64,000 bases of DNA from Micropterix aruncella (Eukaryota > Arthropoda > Insecta > Lepidoptera > Micropterigidae): NCBI GenBank assembly GCA_944548615.1, contig OX155952.1:33942057-34006056 (forward strand). The letters are read 5' to 3'. Shown piece after piece: positions 51,866 to 64,000 of this stretch. Every line of letters starts with the position of its first letter. Within the stretch, counting starts at the first letter, position 1. The translations under genes and the position numbers were made by a program. The notes under the pieces are model-generated. The model saw nothing but the letters and a program-made list of their open reading frames with translations, was not told where the DNA came from and did no database searches.

Positions 51866-51995
51866 ATACACGTGATATCTCACTATACCCCCCCCCCCCT
51901 CGACCCCTCTTGTGATATTTCGTGATTTTTTCCGACCCCCCTCTCCCCCTCTTTCGAGCCTCACGTGATTGAATGTATGGGTGCTGGGCCCACCT
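51866..51995. repeat. C-tract dispersed repeat, copy 4
   Basis: ACACGTGATATCTC, a 13-base C-run, CTTGTGATATTTCGTGATTT, a second C-rich part, and CCTCACGTGATTG. CACGTGAT occurs near both ends. Confidence 0.55.
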
Positions 51996-53149
51996 CTCCA
52001 ATATAAATAACGTATTTACCATTAATTGAATGATCTATTTTCCTAGAATGTATCTGACTACTACAATTTACCTCAATTATGAGCCGTTTCGGAATTTTGA
52101 ATTTCGGAGTCTTCTTAATAAATATGTCTAATTACACGAAAACCCGAATACCAATTATTTATTTAAAATATATTATTTGCATTGAAGATCCTTAACATAC
52201 AGTATATTATAATATACGATCACTGAACACACCATGTTGGACAGCTGACCTTAGCATATTACATACGTCAGTAAACAGAGCGGCAATGAAATCATGAGAC
52301 ACAATACAGAGTTCAAGCAACATATTCCAGTATTTCAATTCTATATACTGCAGAAAAGCTCGAGCATTCTTAGGAATATATAGTTTGTACTCATACAGCA
52401 TATCTACTTTATCGTTTTGGGTATTCTGCGACGGTTTTCGTTAAACAGTTATTAAAAATACATTGCCTGAATATGTTAGGTGTTTTAGGGGATATCAGGT
52501 AACTAGTCATATTTAATAGGATATAACTCAGAAACGGCTAATAATTGAGATCAATCCATTTAGTAATAAATGTTCTACATAAAGAGATCTTTTCATTGGT
52601 ATATGATTTACAGATATTGAAAAAGTAGGAGATAATACAAAATGCTCATTCCCTTTTATTATGTTTGTTTCTTTACTTAGTTTTTATATTGGTTCATACG
52701 CATATTGTAACAATTTAAATGTCCGCCTTAGAAAGGCTATTAACTGGTTAGGTGACATTATAATAGGATCACCGGCAACAGTTTTTCGCTACTGAATTTT
52801 TTATGACATTTAATTTTACATGTTGTCCATTTTACTGCATACACTGAGAAAAATATTAGACTTCTTCGCATAACTGTTTTGTTATTACGGTTTTCTACTG
52901 AAAATTTATATTACAATCGTAATTTTGTTGAATTACAAGGATTTTTGCTCCATTACTCGATTATATGTTTCACCATGCTCCGTACGGGTGATATGAAAAT
53001 AACTGTATAATGTAACTTAAACATGATTCCTGTAACTGCATCATGGCAACTGCAACAATTCATGTAATTGAAATATGGTAAAAGCAACGGTGTAGCTACC
53101 ATGCGCCGTAATGAGCATGGTAACCACACCGATACGCGTCATGTTGATT
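51996..53149. other. AT-rich stretch, nothing identified
   Basis: AT-rich non-coding sequence. No supported feature. Confidence 0.45.
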
Positions 53150-53165
53150 CATACGTACGGATCAC

Positions 53166-53230
53166 AGTCCATGTTATATACGTAATCTCTTATGAAATTA
53201 CATGTTATATACGTAATCTCTTATGTATTA
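53166..53230. repeat. Short tandem duplication (about 33-bp period)
   Basis: ATGTTATATACGTAATCTC occurs at about 53170 and 53203 with the following TTATG. Confidence 0.7.
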
Positions 53231-53534
53231 CAGCGTTATATTTTTGTCAGTGTATTATTGTGAATTACATAACTGAAAAATGATGATAATAATTCTTATC
53301 TCTGCTCTCGCACAAACCACTATTTTAAAAACTTCCAATATGTAATAAAAATCAATAACATTTAAAGATTGCTCACGATTACTCCACCCTCTCTAATTAT
53401 ACATTATTTAGCATTCGTCGCGTTTAATAAAAACGGTTAAAGTACATTAAAGCGTTCTTAGAATCGTGACTAAACCACCTTCATCGCAGTCTTCTTAATC
53501 CATTCCTCAATCAGCGAGTGCATTCTATCGAAAG

Positions 53535-53735
53535 CGACGCGTAGCGGGAGGCTTACAGACTTGACGCCAATTTGATCGGATTTGAAGGTGTATTAAAGGA
53601 GTCAGCGAGGTGGCGGCGGATGGCCGTCTCTCGGCGCCTCGCCTCCGGTGACAGCCGACGGGGCTTGAGAAGTAAGACAGGTGGGCAAAGGGTGAGGAAA
53701 TGGGGGGGGGGGGAGGGGGGAGAGGGAGAGAGATG
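53535..53735. other. GC-rich patch ending in a G-run
   Basis: A GC-rich patch with no match elsewhere in the window and a purine-rich G-tract at 53700-53731. No recognisable coding domain on either strand. Confidence 0.4.
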
Positions 53736-53769
53736 ATAAATACGCCTCCTGTGGCTCCCAGAAGACATG

Positions 53770-54860
53770 ATGCTAAAGCGGAAGGTTTATTTAATAAGGT
53801 ATATGCGAGATACATCAAAATACTGCAAAGTATATGTATAGCAAAGCGCCAAATTGAAATAGGAAAATTATTAGACTTCTAATTTCAAGAAATTGACAAC
53901 GCTTCGGAGAAGCAACCAAACGTAAAGAAAAATTTCAAAAAAAATTAAAAAAACACGACTACAGATACAAAAAGTGAACGTTCGTATTTATAATTATTAT
54001 AAACGATTTGTTTGCCCAGATAAGGACGTTTTAAGGGCATAACGTTCTTCGTTGAAACAAAATTAAATTTACGGAAGCTACGTTACGGCCCCATTGATGC
54101 GAGTTAACTCTATAAGCATCCATTGCTTAAAGACAATTGCGTCAGCCGACGGGTTCATATTAGGCTTATTATCTATAATTTACACTCAAAAAAATATATT
54201 ATTATTATTATTTATTCCGTATCCGGCGATTGGGGAGGGGGTCGCCCTCACAGCCAATACGCTGATGTTGGTGCCGCTGGATCTCCTACTCCATTCACGA
54301 TTCGCTTCCATTCTTGACGATTTTTTGCCACGTCTCGAGCATCCCTAGCCGATAATCGTTGATATTTGAAAAAATATAACGATTCAATACACGGAAATAC
54401 ACATGTTTCAACAAGATTAACGTATATAACTCGGACTGTGATCCATACAACAGTGTTATCGTGACGGTAGTTGCCGTGTCGTAATGTTAAAACATAATGT
54501 TATTTCATTACATCGCGATTTTGGGATAGCGCTTCTAAAATGACAGCATGTAGTACTACTAACGGTTATAGACGAACTCATGAATCATGTTGAAACTACA
54601 ATATACTGTTATTTCCGTATTAACAGCAAGAAAAATGTTGATACATATAATCGAGTAATGAAGTTTCAACAAAATTCCTTGTAATTTAACAAAATTACGA
54701 TTGAAACATCGTTATTCTGTATAAAACCGTAATAACAAAATGGTAATTTAAGAATATTTTATATTTTTCCTCAGTGTACTCAATTAGACCTATCATTTGC
54801 TAATAAGCGCGATGTATGTGTCTTAATTCTTGAAATTTAGACGTTTGGACAGTTTACGTA
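53770..54860. other. AT-rich stretch, nothing identified
   Basis: A GC-richer patch at 54215-54350 has no match elsewhere. The rest is AT-rich. Confidence 0.4.
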
Positions 54861-54879
54861 CCCTATGAATCACATAACA

Positions 54880-55030
54880 ATTCTAACAATATCACACACT
54901 TCTAAATCGGTTCAAGCGTGTAGAAGTAATGGTGGAATAAAGAAACGGAAAACATACATACAAGTACATGGACCCTTTTTGTTGGGCAGTCTTGTAAATA
55001 GTTGGAAACAGCTTCAGGGAGACTTAGAAA
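54880..55030 (+). repeat. Dispersed repeat S, 3' part only
   Basis: TAAATCGGTTCAAGCGTGTAG, GGTGGAATAAAGAAACGG and TTGTTGGGCAGTC match 8010-8130. The wording (...AATCGGTTcAAGCGT...) recalls insect LINE 3' UTRs. Confidence 0.6.
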
Positions 55031-55206
55031 ATAATCTGTTTGTACACTGTAGTCTTAAAAATATTCACAAAACCATAAAAACAACATATATATATATATA
55101 TATTAGATAATAAAAAATTTATAGCCACTTTTTTATTAGTTCCCTATCCACGCAAACTATACAATTAAAATTACACATAAAAAGAAAAGAAAAAGCATTA
55201 TGTAAT

Positions 55207-55990
55207 ACAATTAAAAGAAAAAGTCTCGTTTCACGTTTCCTTATTCCTCGTCTCCTTTCTGGAATAATATTGCGATATTTTCCTAAACAATTAATTGAGG
55301 ATATTAAAAAAGGCGGCAGAAACAGTCTCGTTTTACGTACCTTGACTATTGTTATTCCTCGTCTCTTATCTGGAATAATATTGCGATATATTCCTAAACA
55401 ATTAATTAAGGATATTCAAAAAAGACGGCAGAAACAGTCTCGTTTTACGTACCTTGACTATCCTTATTCCTCGTCTCCTATCTGGAATAATATTGCAATA
55501 TTTTCCTAAACAATTAATTAAGGATATTAAAAAAAAGCGGCAGAAACAGTCTCGTTTTACGTACCTTGACTATCCTTATTCCTCGTCTCCTAACTGGAAT
55601 AATATTGTGATATTTTCCTAAACAATGAATTAAGGATATTAAAAAAAGCGGCAGAAACAGTCTCGTTTTACGTACCTTGACTATCCTTATTCCTCGTCTC
55701 CTATCTGGAATAATATTGCGATATTTTCCTAAACAATTAATTAAGGATATTAAAAAAAAAGCGGCAGAAACAGTCTCGTTTTACGTACCTTGACTATCCT
55801 TATTCCTCGTTCCCTATCTGGAATAATATTGTGATATTTTCCTAAACATTTAATTAAGGATATTAAAAAAAAAGCGGCAGAAACAGTCTCGTTTTACGTA
55901 CCTTGACTATCCTTATTCCTCGTCTCCTATCTGGAATAACATTGTGATATTTTCCTAAACAATTAATTAAGGATATTCAAAAAAGGCGGC
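55207..55990. repeat. Minisatellite, seven units of ~112 bp
   Basis: Units share GGAATAATATTGCGATATTT, CCTAAACAATTAATTAAGGA, GGCGGCAGAAACAGTCTCG and TTTACGTACCTTGACTATCC. The GGAATAA landmark recurs at 55261, 55372, 55484, 55596, 55707, 55820 and 55933, so the period is 111-113 bp. Units differ by single bases and A-run length. Confidence 0.92.
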
Positions 55991-56560
55991 ATGCGGTATT
56001 GGGGCGTTTATTAGCTGCTGCCGAAGAGCAAATCTGGCGGTTCGTCCGGCAAATGATCGTAGGAAAAGGCAAAGCTATCCCTCATCACGGAATCAATAAC
56101 GGATAAGAAAAAGGCGCGGCTGGAGAAAGCTCATTCATATTTCATAACTCGCAAAGGCGGCCACAGCTTACGGACCTAATAAATCCGCGGGCGCCTCGAG
56201 GCTCGGCTCGATGAAATAAAGCCTTTTGCTAGGGTACAGTTAAATTCCATCTTTGCCTTTTATTATACTATGGTTACTGTCTACATAAGATATAACACTC
56301 TTTAAAAGGAAATGATTTAGATTTAGTGGGAGCTCTGAATGATTTATTATAGTGAATGAAGAATAAGAGCATTTGGTGATGATTAGATACTGAAATATGC
56401 TGATTTGCTGAGTTAGTTTGTTCCAGCAGTATTTTAACTGCTTTTTGTCGTAAATAAATGCAGTATTGGAGGGATGATTTTAGCGCATAGAGATGCGTAG
56501 GTGACTTTCTCGCAGAGCGAAAATATTGTTAACGCACTTCTGTGTGTCTGTGAGTAGTCC
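55991..56560. other. Non-coding, GC-richer 55995-56230
   Basis: The GC-richer block directly follows the minisatellite and has no match elsewhere in the window. It may be single-copy. No coding evidence. Confidence 0.4.
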
Positions 56561-56769
56561 TCCACGATAGCGCCCAAACGCTTTATCTGAATGAGCTGAA
56601 GTTTGGCATGCAGGCATCTTTGATCATGGTAAGAGTTGAAAAATTTGGTGAAATCGGTCCACCAGGGGACGCGCTTGTAATATATTTAAATACTTAAAAA
56701 TACATTTAAATTACTTAAAAAGTAAAGCCTTATCGTCTGATTATTTTACATAGTCTTATACCTGTATTT

Positions 56770-57073
56770 TTAGTTTAAAATGCATAACGTAGATTTAATT
56801 TGATTATTTAACATTTCACTGACAATTTGAATATTAGGATGAATAATTTTACTACGTATCTATTCGAATTGTTAACTACTTCAAATATTAGGCTTCTATT
56901 TTGATTATTTATATTTATAGTATGACAATCTAGTAGTTAATTCTTGACTACCTATGTATGTTCAGTAAAGAGTGGTAACGAAACTTACTACCTAACATAA
57001 TTATTTTGACACGCCAAGAGCGGTCTTTAGACGTCAATTGGACACGACGAAAATGTAATGTAATGTAATGTAA
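56770..57073 (+). mobile_element. CR1/Daphne-like LINE 3' UTR with (ATGTA)n tail
   Basis: Matches the reverse complement of 32140-32560 in order: TTTGATTATTTAACA, AGGCTTCTnTTTTGATTATT, AACTTACTAC, TTTTGACACG, AATTGGACACGACG. It ends in four ATGTA units (57053-57073). This is a 5'-truncated insertion with no coding part. Confidence 0.7.
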
Positions 57074-57344
57074 ACACTTCAGTCTCGATATATTGGATTT
57101 AGAGACGTGAAATTTGGTGCACAGATGCCTTGTTAGGAAGTTTGAATGGAGTATCTCATATAAAAGCGATTTACATAATTTTTATACTCCCGCATATTTA
57201 AGAAAATACTACATCATTTTGGAAAATGCCATTTTATTACCAAGGAAATTAATACCAATATATTAGGAAAATACTACTAAGATACTACGGAAATACTACA
57301 AAAGACTACAACAATCTTAGACATTCACTATCGGAAGGGTGGAG

Positions 57345-57436
57345 GGGTTAGCGCATGACAGGGGAATAGGGGTTCGTAGGGGGGAAAGAAGGGAGGGGTG
57401 CCGAAAAGAATGGCAAGGGAATGAGGGGGGGGGGGG
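57345..57436. other. G-tract-rich segment with quadruplex-forming pattern
   Basis: G-runs at 57361-57364, 57369-57372, 57379-57384 and 57391-57398, then a 12-G run at 57425. Four or more G3+ runs with short loops fit the intramolecular G-quadruplex pattern. Confidence 0.6.
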
Positions 57437-57639
57437 CTTGTCTATATGTCGTGAAAATCTTGAGGCGACCCAACCCATTTTTCTCGGCGCCTGCTGAAAG
57501 ACCCAGTCGCTGGTAAACTGCTGATGAATCGTAGTGACCGGCCGTTCAATCGTCAAGGTTGTCAACGATTTATTAGGAATAGTAACAAATTTTATTAAAA
57601 TCTTTGCAAACTCGAGTGTAAACTGTATTTCATAAGATC

Positions 57640-57800
57640 CAACAGCCTTTCGGGAGCGACGTTATGAGCAACTTATGGATAAAGGAGTGGTACAACCGCA
57701 TCATATGCTGTCCATTAGCGGCAACGTTTCTGCTCCAGCGACATGCAGTTGGCGCTGATAGCATGGACGGCGAAACTAATAGCATTTTTTTGGCCATCTG
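57640..57800 (-). repeat. Short dispersed repeat G, copy 3
   Basis: The reverse complement gives AATGCTATTAGTTTCGCCG, ATGCTATCAGCGCC and TGCATGTCGC, matching 48740-48910. Confidence 0.6.
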
Positions 57801-58319
57801 ACAGTTTGATTGTAAAAACCCTAACATATAACAAATGATAAGAATACTATCATTGAATTTTTAGTACCATCTCTCATATTTTTATATAGGCTGATGTAGA
57901 AACCAGGAGAATCTTCCTCCATATCTCGGTTCGTCCACCCCTCACGTAATACCCTTCTGGTACGCGTGAGGTTGTCGATGCACGATATCCCGGGCAGATA
58001 AAACGACCCATGTCGTTAGAACTGTCCGCGTGGTGGGCGGGGTTTCTCCCCCCGCCTGTCAGCGCGTAGCCTCATAATTAAACAAAATATAGGCTGATTA
58101 CATCACAGAATAATATGGAGGGATAGAATGCCTCCCGTTAGTCTATCTGAACTTTAAGTGCGTAATTATTACGTTATTACCAAATTCAAAATAAACGTCT
58201 TTGTCTAAATAATATTAAAATGTTAAGATCTGTTTGTCTAAATAATATTAAAATTTAAAAAATCGTTTGTATTATATTGATATTTTTTTTCGAAATATTA
58301 AACCATATAGGCGTGTTTA
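57801..58319. other. Non-coding stretch, nothing identified
   Basis: Holds a GC-richer patch (57935-58075). No repeat or coding match seen. Confidence 0.4.
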
Positions 58320-58480
58320 GATCGTTAACCAGAGTGTGCCGCCAGTGTTATACCACGAATGCCGCCATATTGAACATAAGTGAAGACTAATCAATTTTTA
58401 AAACTATGAGTGCCATTCTACATGTTGGGTTTCCAAGTAAAATCCTAGCTGCCAAATCGTAGTACCGTAAAATATTTCGG
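58320..58480 (-). repeat. Short dispersed repeat F, copy 3
   Basis: The reverse complement contains GGCAGCTAGGATTTTACTTG and GGCACTCATAGTTTTAAAAA, matching 5015-5165 and 50843-50985. Confidence 0.5.
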
Positions 58481-58656
58481 CTGGTTGTAAAGCCATCTAC
58501 ATGAAATTTGGCATAGTCACAGAAGTTGCTTTAGCGAATTACTAAACACTATCGCTTTTGTTTTTCATACCAATCTTTATTTATAAGAAATAATTAAAAA
58601 CTACGCTCGAAATTTCCTATTTAAAACATCTCTCACGATCGTTAGAGATTGTCTTT

Positions 58657-58870
58657 GTGACTATCATAGATATTGGGAAGTTAACAAATCTATACACAAA
58701 AACGATAAATTTCACATCAATTGATATTTTATGGAAAGAAAACAAAGTAGCAGTAGAAACTGTGACTATCATATAAATTGAGAATTTATCAAATACACAC
58801 AGAAAAAACTCTAAATTTCACATCAATTGATTTTTCATGGAAAGAAAATAAAGTAGCCGTAGAAAAGAAT
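58657..58870. repeat. Tandem duplication, ~105-bp period, two units
   Basis: GTGACTATCATA, ATTTCACATCAATTGAT and GGAAAGAAAAnAAAGTAGC recur at 105-106 bp spacing. Confidence 0.75.
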
Positions 58871-59700
58871 TTTTTTCTGCAAAGTTGTTGAAAAATATAA
58901 ATATTTGAATAACTTTCATAAATTAATCAAAATTCTCCTTATATAAAAGATTGCAAAAACGTATATATGTACACTTGGGTTATTCACAAAGTTATCATTT
59001 CTGCATAAAATTTACGGATGATTATAAATCTAGTGGAGTACGATCCTAAAAATCACATCCCAAGTTAAAAATGAAAGGTATAGTTAAAAAGGTTTTAACT
59101 TCAAATGTTATACGAATAGTTAGTTAGATAAGACTAAAGTTTCTGTGACTATAAGTGTGCATAAAGTTTAATTTAATAACTATCGATAAAAACGATCCAG
59201 AATGGCTATAACGGTTGTCAGATTTGGATTTTAAAAATAATATATATAAAAATAATATAGTGTCATTTTTTTAGCCTAAATGGATAATCTAAAGGGATTG
59301 AAATTCTGTAAAAAATCATTAGGTAGTTTTTAATCGATTTTTAAAGTAATTTTTGCCGAATACTGTAGTAGAAACTACAATAATAAAATTACAAGTTTTT
59401 TCAAATTATTTATAGTGTATTTCTACTCTTTGACTAGAAGTTAAACGAAAGATTTTTCAGTTTACATAGTGTCTGCTGTGATCACACAGCATTCCTCATT
59501 TCTATTGCAAGACGTCGCTATAGAGATATAGCTCTATATTGATTATTAGGATCCTTACGGGAAAAAGATTTTTGGGAATTTTTACCGATTTTACACAATC
59601 GATGACAAAATATTTTTTGGAATACTAATAGGTGAATTAACTTTTGGCTGTCACTGGGCCTTAAAGCTAATCATTAGCCGCTGCTCGTAGAATCAGGAAT
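58871..59700. other. AT-rich stretch, nothing identified
   Basis: AT-rich. It may include the upstream, unreadable part of the LINE fragment that follows. Confidence 0.4.
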
Positions 59701-59701
59701 C

Positions 59702-60400
59702 ATGACTCTATTTTCTTCCTACATCTACCAAAATATTATATACGCTCGTAGACACCTAGCAGAAGTTCCGGCGAATAGTGATTTTTATCATCTCGATACG
59801 AGGAATAAATCCAATCTCCACATAAACCGACAGCGGCTTAGCAAAGTGCGATACCATTTTATACACCAAAATGTGTCCTTTTATAATAAGATTCCAGAGA
59901 AAATAAAAAGCCTTGGAGAGGACCAATTTAAAAAGATAATTATAATTAATATGTCAAGAAACCCAATTTATGGTATAAGGGAGTTTGAAAATTCCGAGTT
60001 TATTTTCCATGTTGATAATTAGCAAAATTTGTAAAATTTTAAACATAACGGAATTATGATAGCTGTCATTCTAATTCTCATATAATTTAGTAAACATCTA
60101 TTAATGTTTAAAAAATACGAAGGCATATTGCTGGATTGACAATAAAATTATTTTACGTTGATTATTCTACATAGAATTTGCATTTTTATTTTAATATATT
60201 ATTCTCCTTACTATTTAATGACATTAGTATGTTTTGATTATTTGTAAGTAGGTAATATTGAATATAATATTACAGCCATGACAACTATCATGATAGTAAT
60301 GTTTTAATAATTAAATTTTAAGCATTTAATTTTGTGACGCATCCAAGTGGAGGCATGCCTATCTACTGGAGTAGTTGATTGTATTGTATTGTATTGTATT
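59702..60400 (+). pseudogene. CR1/Daphne-like LINE, RT C-terminal end and 3' UTR
   Basis: The 106-residue frame (59702-60022) shows FSSYIYQNIIYARRHLAE and VSFYNKIPEKIKSLGEDQF. It lines up with the C terminus of the LINE at 32658-33053 (FIYQCLMYARQHL, FYNLLPTTIKQLEDKQF). The 3' UTR ends in four GTATT units (60381-60400), a tandem-repeat tail as in the related copy at 57053. The 5' part of the element is absent. It is a relative rather than a recent copy, since the UTRs differ. Confidence 0.75.
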
Positions 60401-63400
60401 ACACTAGTGACCCAATAGAAAGGTGGTAAGTTTACCTGATCACTCAGTAGAGAAGTGCTGAGTGATTACAACAAACCAGACACAAAATATATAAATAAAA
60501 TGGCAATAATAGTGGTACGAGTTGGCACGAAATCGCCTCAGTATTCCGATAAAATATCGCCGGGAACCAACAAGGCGTCACATTGCCCGATAAAATATGT
60601 GTAAATAACATTCCTGGTGATAAGTTCGTCCCAGCGGACGGTCGGATGGTCGATAGGCGAGTAGGGCGGTGGGACGAGCGAGGGTCTCGAATCGCTTATT
60701 GAAGAAGCCACCCGGGCGAAGGCGAAGGTACGCGCTTTTGTTCACGGCGACATCATTTATATACCTTTTTGTCTCCTTCGCTGAACCTGACTCTTTTCAC
60801 CCTCTGCACACACATTGTATGTTGTCATTATAAAGCGAAATCGAGATTACATTTTAAGACAGCAAGGCATGAGACTAGAGACGGACAAAAATATAAATAA
60901 AATGAACTATGAACTAATAACATTGAAAGAAGTTTGATTGACAGAAAACCTGAGTTACTTACTGCTACTACGACACAGTCTTATTGAAGTCTCTTTTTTA
61001 AAATTGTCAAATGCTATGAGAATCACATGGTGAAAATGTTCAGAAGTCATTTGCCTAGGTCCATATTCTGCCCGTTTAAAATATTTGTCCACAAACGTAC
61101 CATATTTAATTTCTAAGTAAATAAGTTGGAAATGTTTTAAATGAGTTGAAACTCTTTCAGAGTGTACACGTTTTTAATTGAAAATCGTTTGTTTGTTTGT
61201 TTATTTCTGCTGCTAATTGTGAAATTTCACAATCGACGGGTTTATTATCATTAGTCTATCTCTTACAACCAACCTTACTATCAAGTGTTTATGTGTGCAT
61301 GTAACATGTGTGTACATGTACAGAGTTAAATTGCAATTCGAATCAAACCCGGGCAATGGTCGCCAAATTCAGTCAAATTTCATTATTTTTATTTTCAATT
61401 TAATTTATTTGCAGAGTTTCTTTGTTATTTTTACTGAAAATCTAATGAAATCTGAAAGATTTTTTTAAGGGTTCGGGAACTTACGTCACTTAGAAATTGG
61501 TAGACAGATATTTATTATAAAAATTGGAATATAAAAATCATAAACCTATTTGGATTGCTTTTATCAATAGATCCTGGCATATTAGGCGATATTTCGCCCT
61601 ATTAAAAAAATAAAAGATTATTAAATAAATAACACCACATTTTTGACCTATTTCTAACTAATGATAAATAAAGTTTATAGTTAAAACATTTGTAATAATA
61701 CAATTTACTTACATTATGGGATGTTTCGGCGTTTCCGCATTTTTGAAATATGTTTAAGTGAGAGGGCTACGGTGAGAACAAAGTAACGAGTACTCATTTC
61801 AGTACACAGTGTACAACCCCCTTTTGTGTCACATGTGGCTACGAGTATTAACTTGGTGCACGACGGATGACAGTCATACTTATGTATACTTAAGTTAAAT
61901 AATATGCAAGGCGAGTTTATGAACGTCAACATTAGTGAAGCAGGTGACTCTACCCCATAAAAGTTAATTAAAAAATTATTTGAAATATTTTTTTTAATGT
62001 TTAGTAATATTTCAGCCTGGTAGTGAAACTAATTAAACCTGGTGAGCCTGCTTGTGCCTAAATTGAAAAAACTGTGTAAAACTACTATAAATATCAGTAT
62101 CTACCTATTTACTAAACGACATATCTATATTATGTATCTACATATCCATAAACCATCGTCCATCACCCATCGTATCTATACTAAATATCTATATATTTAT
62201 AGACCATCATCTAAATCCCTCTTCCCAATCACTTCCGATTCCCTACCTTTCTAAGCAATTTTCTTTTTAAACCTATTAACTTGATTTGTGATTTTTATTG
62301 TTAATTTTGTTGTTGTTGTTTTTAATAGTTAATGATTAAGGCGTATTTTACCTATCTAAAAAACACGTAAGCTATATACGGGAATTATCGAACCATTGTT
62401 TAATATAATTATCAAGTAACGACAATGTTTTGTTTGAGTATTATCAAAGAAATTATATTAAAATTAAATACATTTTTTCGATGTTATTTTTTATTTACAG
62501 TAGATTATTCTACGTGAAAAACTGAAATGAAAGCCACCTTAAGGTTTTTATTAGGGCCTTTTAAAGGAGCTTTTTGTAAACAATAATCGTTATGAAAAAA
62601 TGTCATAAAATCCAGGAACCTTTATTTTTAAAAAAATGACTTCTTTTGCACAGCAGATTATTTAATCTGCCTTGATAATCTGCGAGATAATGTTCTAAAA
62701 ATAAGTATGTTTATACATTTCTTTTGTCGAAATCTGTTAATGTTGTTGTGTAATTTTATAAAATAAAATAAAAGTATATAAATAAAAGAGCTGTAAATTA
62801 ATAAAACAATAAGTCATGCAAAACGATCAGTTTCCCAATAATTGAGTAGAAATAATCGTCACCTAGCGCTATTTATAACCTTATTGTATGGACTTAAAAA
62901 ATAACCCGTCCCCATTAGTTATGGATCAAAATGATATCTGAATTCCAGCTAAAATCATAGTCACGCTGGCTTCCTATATATAAAGTAATTATGTATTTAA
63001 TAAATGCAACCCCTACCAAGTGGAACTTACTTATTTTCTAAAATTGCAAGGGGGTTCCGTCACGATTTCTGAAAGGAAAATAACGCTAAATTTTTCCAGC
63101 AGGTGGTGCTTTTACAAAAGCCATAAGGAAGGCCTTTAACCGCGGCCATATGCAAGAACCTTTCGGAAAATCCAACTGGAACGGCTCGAATTAAAGGCTA
63201 ACGGGCTACTTCATAAATAAATCATTTCGATAATTTCACGGGTGATCTCGAACGGCCATGGCGGTTAAAATTGACTGTTCATAGATAAGTAGCAGTTCTT
63301 TATGGAGTTATCATTTTGTTTTCTACCTTATCAAATTCATCTACAGGCTCGTATATATTTGAAAGTAAATCTCAAACGTTTCGATCATTTACACCCGAAT

Positions 63401-64000
63401 GTATAGTGGAGTATTGGTCGATACTTCAGTACTGGCTGGAGTTAAACCTAAGTACCAATTTTCCTATTAAAGTCGAGTCTAAGATAGCGAGTGACACTTA
63501 AGTAGTGGTTCGGTGCCAAGTATCGAACCATCTCTACTTGTGTATTACTTCGAAACATCAGTCCCTTTGGATTGTGTTGTCTTTTACTATTGTATTGAGC
63601 ACTTCTATTTGGACATTTTAAAGACCCTGCTTGTTTCATAATGTGCATAAATGAATTTTTCCTATATTCACCGTGCTATTTGTGCGTTCATCGCCCAAAA
63701 ACATCACATAATTACGAAAACCACGAAAGTATAACAGCGCCCGTGAACACTATCAAAACAACCATCATGGCACCCACTCGGCGAACCACATGGCTTGGTT
63801 TTACGTTTCCAGCCGACCACCCGACGAGACGGTAGAGTATTGTGAACGCGGTATTTTTTTTTTCGAGATGATGACGGAAATATTCATTTTAAGCCCCACT
63901 GAGACGATTAGGACCATTCCCAGACTGAAGTTTACACATGTGTGTCTGTTTGTGTGTGTATGTATGTATTCCATTACGATATTGCCCAAGGGTTTAATCC
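60401..64000. other. Mostly AT-rich sequence without a supported gene
   Basis: GC-richer patches lie at 60600-60780, 63110-63280 and 63690-63850. A GAGTA-like degenerate cluster lies at 63395-63530. A CCAGCAGGTGGTGCT block at 63098 is close to the CTCF consensus. A (TGTG)-type run lies at 63941-63968. The patches have no partner in the window and may be single-copy, perhaps regulatory. No coding domain seen. Confidence 0.4.

Noticed and set aside
55207..55990. CRISPR-like array
   Set aside because: Units are contiguous ~112-bp repeats without distinct spacers, in a eukaryotic genome.
57524..57545. CTGATGA as a further hammerhead core
   Set aside because: No GAAA partner or closing stems at the right spacing.

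Overview
The window looks like a repeat-dense, AT-rich, gene-poor piece of an insect genome, most likely a moth or butterfly. It holds many kinds of eukaryotic mobile element: Jockey-, RTE- and CR1/Daphne-like non-LTR retrotransposons, an env-bearing Gypsy/errantivirus provirus, Penelope-like elements, a Helitron and foldback MITEs. It also has very long (AT)n arrays. The lepidopteran guess rests on the general look of the RTE-like reverse transcriptase fragment and of the Helitron termini; it is inference. I find no convincing complete host gene, tRNA or rRNA.

Layout. 1-3713: Jockey-like LINE entering from the left edge (ORF1 with one frame break, nearly intact ORF2, poly(A)). 3.8-10.1 kb: GC-rich dispersed repeat, short dispersed repeats, a hairpin MITE, a compound (AT)n array and a piggyBac-type TTAA MITE. 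10182-12190: an internally deleted Helitron carrying a 9-bp minisatellite. 12.3-14.2 kb: more GC-rich repeat, two small unassigned ORFs and C-tracts. 14.9-16.7 kb: a decayed RTE-like LINE between GAGTA-rich stretches. 18.1-21.2 kb: two GC-rich ORF1-only LINE copies side by side. 22250-31230: an almost complete errantivirus (gag, pro, pol, env, near-identical LTRs, tRNA-Ser-type primer site) inside an (AT)n array. 32.1-33.5 kb: a CR1/Daphne-like fragment. 36.2-48.4 kb: two ~1 kb inverted-repeat arms enclosing a tandem 1.4 kb duplication of a Penelope 5' part, and a Penelope-like element with a complete ORF followed in tandem by a truncated copy, again bounded by (AT)n. 48.4-64 kb: mostly AT-rich sequence with short dispersed repeats, a ~112-bp minisatellite, C/G-tract repeats and two further CR1/Daphne-like 3' ends.

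The elements do not form a pathway. The shared theme is repeat-on-repeat insertion: the errantivirus and the Penelope dimer both lie directly between (AT)n tracts. The most striking item is a hammerhead-ribozyme-like fold in both terminal copies of the Penelope tandem. The errantivirus looks young: its LTRs differ by only two substitutions and two small indels by eye. It has one frame break between protease and reverse transcriptase.
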